In this document: positions 58,692 to 64,000 of the stretch, piece after piece
How the letters are laid out: each line of letters opens with the position of its first letter
Numbering within the stretch: the stretch's first letter is position 1
Origin: Rhodocollybia butyracea
Taxonomy: Eukaryota > Basidiomycota > Agaricomycetes > Agaricales > Omphalotaceae
Direction: 5' to 3'
Length of the DNA: 64,000 nt
NCBI GenBank assembly: GCA_015501585.1
Contig: JADNRY010000001.1
Location: 1,240,001 to 1,304,000 of the forward strand
The notes under the pieces: model-generated
The model's input: the letters and a program-made list of their open reading frames with translations, nothing else
The model's database searches: none
What the model was told of the DNA's origin: nothing
Program-made: the position numbers and the translations under genes

Positions 58692-61600
58692 TGATGTAAC
58701 GCCTCCTCCCCATCTTGCCTGATTCTCTTCCGGCCGCGCCTTATGGCGCGGCCTAAACTTTTGTCGCATCGCGACTCTTATTTTATCTTATCTTATGATT
58801 AGATATCATTTCTATTCTATTCATTTCGATTACTATAACTAGTCGAATTACATAAATTACTGTAGTTCTTCTACACTACGAGTACACAATTGCATAGCCT
58901 TTGTCATGCTCTTTCGTGTGAACGTAAGACTCTCGCCTAAGGGCGTTATACTTTTTTGAGCATCAAAAATCTTTATTAAAAGATTGTGTGCACAAAACTA
59001 CGAGAAGTAATAACTACTCGACTAGAATTATAAAGTAATCTAAAAAATTATTACCACTCTTACTCTGCATCAAAAGCGCCAAGCAAAATCAACAAAAGTT
59101 CGATCACATGGACCAAAACAGGAACTCAGAGAAGTCCCAACGAGATGCGAGCAATTGCCACTCACAACATGGTGATGCCACGTCACCAATAAATTCACAC
59201 GACGGTAGTCATAGTTCACGACTACCACCGTATGCAGGACAAAGTCCTGAAATTGAGCCGTCTAACGACAGGCAGAATGTAAGTGATGTCGAAGACATCT
59301 GTGAGTGTGCGTCAAATATGACACACGATAAACTTTCTGAGTCTAATGAGTCTCAGGGAGCCTTTAGCAATAAAGGCTTGACAGACATGAATGACCTCAA
59401 GGAGGCCATGCAAGAACTATCGCAGTTCTATGGACAAGGTGCGCAAGCACTAAACCGTATAGCTACCGCGGTAGAACATTGGTCCGGACCATCCGGAATG
59501 AGTAAGTCCAGACCGGTACCAGATACTGGTAACCTTACGAGCATAGCAATGCCCGTAGCCCGACCGCCAGCAGTAACGCCAGCGGTATTACAGGCGGCAT
59601 TACCGCCTGACAACGAACAAACAAGTCGTTGGGAAGGCATAAAGCCTACCACACATCCGTTCCGTCAAACGATGGGAATATACGAACCACCAGGTGCCCG
59701 AGATCGGAGACCTAAAGAATCTTTCAAGCCAATACATAACGTATGGCATACGGATTCATTCGATCCGATAGACCCACCTGAAGGTGAAGGTCTATTTGAC
59801 AACCTTGAAACCGAGGTTGTAGAAGAAGGTGATCGCCAAAGCGATCCCTATAATAACTTTGGCAACTTTGTAACGATAAGGAAGAATCAAACTTCCCAAA
59901 CGAACAAAACGCCAAATAAAGGAGTTCATGCAAATGAAAGCCCAGTCATCGACTTATCAAACTCGACAATGGGTAAATCAAATGAACCCCAGACGCTTCA
60001 TTACTCTCCAGTAATAAGGCAAAACATCTTCACAGGAAGAATGTCTCCGGCCCCAAGAGGACCGAGATCGTTACCTACTCCGCCTACAATTAGTATACGG
60101 AAAAATGACCCCATCCAACGGACAGAGTCAACAATAGTGGGACCATTGAGAAATGAGTCCCTTATCAAAGCTCACGAAGCATTCATTCAAGAATTGAATG
60201 AACATTATCGTAAAAACCAACCATTGGTTGATGTTAGTATTCCTACACAAGGAATACAAATGAAAACGATAGCGCCGTCAGCACCGATAACGGTACGTAT
60301 GGCGCAAACACAGACAACGACACAAGTCGTTCGTCAACAAAACACGCAAGGACCTGGTCCGAGCACAATGGTAATACATACAGTAGTACCACCCGCACAA
60401 CAACAGTTACCTCCGGTAACTCTTACACAGCAAGTACAAACAGTACCTGCTAAAATGAAGGCTTCTGTAAAGAAAGAGCCAATTACTACGGTGATCCCAC
60501 CAGTAACAATACAACAAGCAGTACCACAAACAGTAGTACTACCAACACTGCCAGCTACAATAGTACAGGCATCGCCAATAGTAGTACCAACACCGGTACC
60601 ACTGATAAATGAAGTACAGAATAATACTGCACTGACGGCGATAAGATCGCCTAGTATGCCGCTCCCGAACGGGATAACGAGCGATTGGGAAAGTCGCGTA
60701 GCGATTCAGAGACAACACAACTATAGTCTCAGAACATCCGGTATGATACCGGATGCATTCCCTGACCAGATGGTAGGATTCAATGACGACGGCATCCCCG
60801 TCGACAAACTAACTACTCCACAAGAAGTTTGGGATCGGGAGTATAATAATACCTCCTCAAAGCAAGCTCAATCGTCGCAACCCTACAAGGGTGGCAGAGT
60901 TAGGTATGCCTCCGGCACACCTGGAGATCCTGATGATAACTCCGACAGCTCTGACTCTAGCGATAGAGACAAGAAGCGTAAAGGTACGCCTTGGTCTGAT
61001 GAATCATCAGATGATAACGACAAGGAGTCCGATTCTGACTCCTCATCTAACGATTCCTGGGTGAATTATATAATTCAACCACAGGCAAATCTTAGTAAAT
61101 CGCAACAGCGTAAGGTGCGACGAAAACTTGCAGCTAAACTGCGAGAGAAAACAGGGGATGACGAACGTCGTGCCCGATGGAAACACCAGGTACACAGAGT
61201 GTATCAACGTATGGTACGTCATGCAGTGGGGAAACCCGTCACAAATACAGACGGAGCTAAGAATATCAAGCTCCCAACGCCTGAGGCATACGATGGTACA
61301 CCAGACGTAGAAATTTTCGAGAGATGGTTAGCCATCCTTCTCAGATGGATGGCTGTAAATCGCTATTGTGGTAAAGACCACAATCAAACACGCCTCCAGG
61401 TATTGGGGTTATTCCTCAAGGACAAAGCCCTTGATTGGTACAACGACGAAGTCAATGGACCTCATAGGATCACAATATCCTGGAAATTCGAAGACGCCAT
61501 AATAGGAATCTTCGATAGATGCGTACAAGCATCTACAATACATCAAGCTGCTCAGCAGTTTGAACAAGTAATATACTCGCCCGCTAAAGGCGTACGAGAT

Positions 61601-64000
61601 TATCATGCCACCCTATTAAGATGGGCGGCAAGGATGCAGCAGCCGCCTAATTCGGCTGCGATGCGCAATCGATTCATTAATGGGTTACCCATTACGATAC
61701 TGAAACATCTAGCGAACCAAGGCATCGTTCCAGAGTATGCTAAACTCAGAACGATGGTCAAAGCGGTTACTAGACTCGAGGACAATTGTCATCTTGAAGA
61801 TTACTACGTGACTTCACGTAAGAAACCGAGCTCTGAAGACTCGAAATATATCACTAAGCGAATACGCCGTGAAGCAAAAGTACAACCAAGTGGTAGTACA
61901 GGACCATATAAATATGGTCCAGTGCTCGTCAAAGGACGACCATTTCAACTGGTGAAGCATTGATTCTCCAATAATAAATCGAAGCCCGTACGCACTGAGA
62001 ATACACTCAGAAGCATGGGACAGGTAACGAACTCTAAGAGTTCAAGACCTAAACCATCTAGTGACACAAGCACTAGAAAACTCTGCTATGGATGTGGCAA
62101 ACCGGGACATTTTGCAAATGACCCTACTTGTGAACGATACGGGCAACCCCGCATGTATGTCATCCAAGAAGAGGATGAACAAGAGGAGATAGAATCTCCT
62201 CCGATAGTCGAAGAAGAGATTCAAAATGATGAATCTCCGAACATAACTGATCCTAACGACGAGGAATCGTCCGAAGGAGAATACACCCTCGAACCATACG
62301 AGGATGAATATGTCGGTCGACTATATGACAATGACGATGACTTTAGCGACTACTATGGTCGCATAATGGAACCGGTTCAGACCGATTCTGAGGATTTTGA
62401 AAATCCATTAGATGATTGCGGACCACCGGTCTGCATAGAAGAGGATATGGATGATGATTTATTCTTATCCATAGATCCTCACTATCATTCATTCATAATG
62501 AATGAAGATCGGTTGACTGCTATCAGTCACCATGAAGACGAAGAACCAAAACCTGAAAAAGGTAAAGGTTTTCGAACTTCAAGTAAACAAATGCCGCGAC
62601 CAAATAGAGGTCCAGCGAAAGATTGTCGTCCAATGACAGTGATAGTAAATATCGGGGGAGTCGAAGCGTTTACGCTATTCGACTCCGGATGCACAATAGA
62701 GGCATTAAGCCCCTCGTTTGTTCGCATAGCGAACATAAAAGCTCATCAGCTAGCTGATCAGCATTCACTACAACTAGGAACGGTAGGAAGTAAAGCCAAA
62801 TTCAATTTTGGCACGAGTGTAAATACCTCATATGGAGGTATTGATGAAAAAGTATACTTCGACATTATAAATGTCGATAGATATGATGCGATCCTAGGAA
62901 CGCAATTCATGCGTAAGCATGGAATACAACTCGACTTCAATAAGGATGTAATCCTTATCAAAGGAAAGGTAGCACCATATCTTTCCGTGGGGGAGGACGC
63001 AATGGAATTTGCGCGCCAAACCGCAATGAAAAAGGAAACCCTTAACGGGAAATTCTGAAGAACGGAAACGCAAGCTAGTAAAGAGTGACTAGCTGCAGTT
63101 TCAACTTCAAAGAAGTCGAAAAATAACGAAATTCCAATAGTGGAAATTGAGACGATAGTGGACGAAGAACATCTTCGTTCAGAATTACAACGCTCCGCAA
63201 GGAGCTTTCCGCACCATTTCCCAGTAATACTGGAGAAATATGATGAAAATGATTCATCACAAACACCGAAAACAACTATGTTATCGGCAGAAGACCTCGA
63301 CAATTATGTCGAAGTCTTACAAGAAATATCTCGTGAAATGTTTCCCGAGAGTGTGCGCAAACAAGTTAAGCTTAGAGCTCAACGAGAAAAGGAGAAGGAC
63401 AATTCTCCTGAATCTGAACCCGAATCAGGGGACGAGGAATTCAAGGCAGTTCAAGAGGACAGCCCGATAGACTTTTCCTCGCTACAAAAGCAAGGACCAT
63501 TTACGGATGATCAAATACCGATGATCCACGCGATGATAATCGATGAGTATAAAGATATACTCGGGGGAGTACCAGAGGTACTCCCACCACTATGAGAAAT
63601 CAATCATCGAATTAAACTAATCGATGAACAACGGCAATATAATTATTATATGCCTAGGTGCCCAGATCACCTAAAAACGCAACTTACTGATAAAATCGGT
63701 AAATACACCAGATCAAACTGGTGGATACAGCAACCTGCTCCGCAGGCTGCACCTATGCTTTGTATTCCAAAGAAAAATGGTACACTACGTACCATTATTG
63801 ACTATCGTCAACGGAACGATAACACGGTAAAGGATGTCACTCCTTTCCCTGACCAGGATAACATCCGAACGGATGTAGCCAAACATAAGTATCGATCCAA
63901 GATCGATCTTAGTGATGCGTACGAACAAATTCGTACTGAAGCAGGCGATGTGTGGAAAACAGCATTCGCCTGCATCTTCGGGACATTCGTCAGTAATGTC
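58692..64000 (+). mobile_element. Ty3/Gypsy LTR retrotransposon, partial at the window edge
   Basis: The non-coding leader (58692-59107) probably holds the 5' LTR, beginning TGATGTAACGCC and including a hairpin (GGCCGCGCC TTAT GGCGCGGCC, about 58731-58754). The 3' LTR lies outside the window, so LTR ends cannot be fixed. The coding part is in order Gag, zinc knuckle, protease, reverse transcriptase, all in one frame, as in basidiomycete Gypsy elements. Confidence 0.85.
59108..64000 (+). pseudogene. Gypsy Gag-Pol polyprotein with four in-frame TGA stops (partial)
   Basis: A single frame from ATG 59108 to the window end. Residues 1-600 are low-complexity, Pro/Gln/Thr-rich. A Ser/Asp-rich acidic region follows. 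The capsid-like gag domain is at about residues 720-890 (TPEAYDGTPDVEIFERWL, DKALDWYNDEV). Next come a zinc knuckle (CYGCGKPGHFANDPTC, spacing CX2CX4HX6C, about 62084) and an aspartic protease with active site LFDSGCTIEAL (about 62670) and AILGTQFMRKHGIQLDF. After a connector, the reverse transcriptase begins (NHRIKLIDEQRQYNYYMP; MLCIPKKNGTLRTIIDYRQR; SKIDLSDAYEQIR). Stops lie at 61961-61963, 63056-63058, 63086-63088 and 63593-63595, all TGA and without frame change, so this copy cannot make a full polyprotein. Confidence 0.85.

Noticed and set aside
1..64000. CRISPR arrays, bacterial operons or tRNA genes
   Set aside because: No regular spaced repeats and no ribosome-binding-site-driven gene chains; the genome is eukaryotic. 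I saw no convincing tRNA by eye, though a covariance search would be needed to exclude one.

Overview
The window looks like chromosomal DNA of an agaricomycete (mushroom-forming) basidiomycete. Protein-coding genes are split by many 45-60 bp introns. Several families are typical of that group: WW-domain multi-pass membrane proteins, DUF6699, a berberine-bridge-type FAD oxidase, a LEA2-like membrane protein and tandem P450s. Housekeeping genes (coatomer alpha, cyclin C, tRNA-splicing endonuclease Sen2) are clearly eukaryotic. CDS coordinates give the gene span from start to stop codon, introns included. Exon joins were read by eye.

Layout. At 0.1-8.8 kb, two paralogous WW-domain membrane proteins on the minus strand flank an NTF2/flavin monooxygenase gene. 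A small acidic protein (9.3-9.7 kb) and the COPI alpha subunit (10.8-15.1 kb) follow. At 16-25.6 kb lie a DUF6699 protein, a secreted FAD oxidase, a metacaspase and a LEA2-like membrane protein. At 25.6-28.7 kb there is a gene-poor stretch with two shuffled duplicated modules and an AGCAGT microsatellite. At 28.7-30.5 kb is a helical-bundle protein resembling MLKL-type adaptor domains, with a PIF/Harbinger MITE in its promoter. A GH15 hydrolase occupies 31.6-35.2 kb. Cyclin C and Sen2 are transcribed divergently from a 53 bp spacer (35.5-39 kb), and a multi-pass membrane protein follows (39.8-41.4 kb).

From 43 to 58.5 kb the window is a tandem segmental duplication. Three cytochrome P450 copies, each apparently broken in a different way, alternate with two broken XPG/Rad2-N-type genes. 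A foldback element of about 3.2 kb (an almost complete palindrome, 51391-54633) sits inside the second unit. The third unit is cut off near 58.49 kb by repetitive DNA, followed by a Ty3/Gypsy retrotransposon running off the right edge. Its single Gag-Pol frame carries four in-frame stops, all TGA.

Best leads: the foldback palindrome with its probable target-site duplication and a related empty site; the TGA-only decay of the Gypsy frame alongside P450 lesions that hit the ExxR motif in two copies; and the MLKL-like protein with an Asn/Ser/Thr-rich stretch resembling fungal amyloid signalling motifs.
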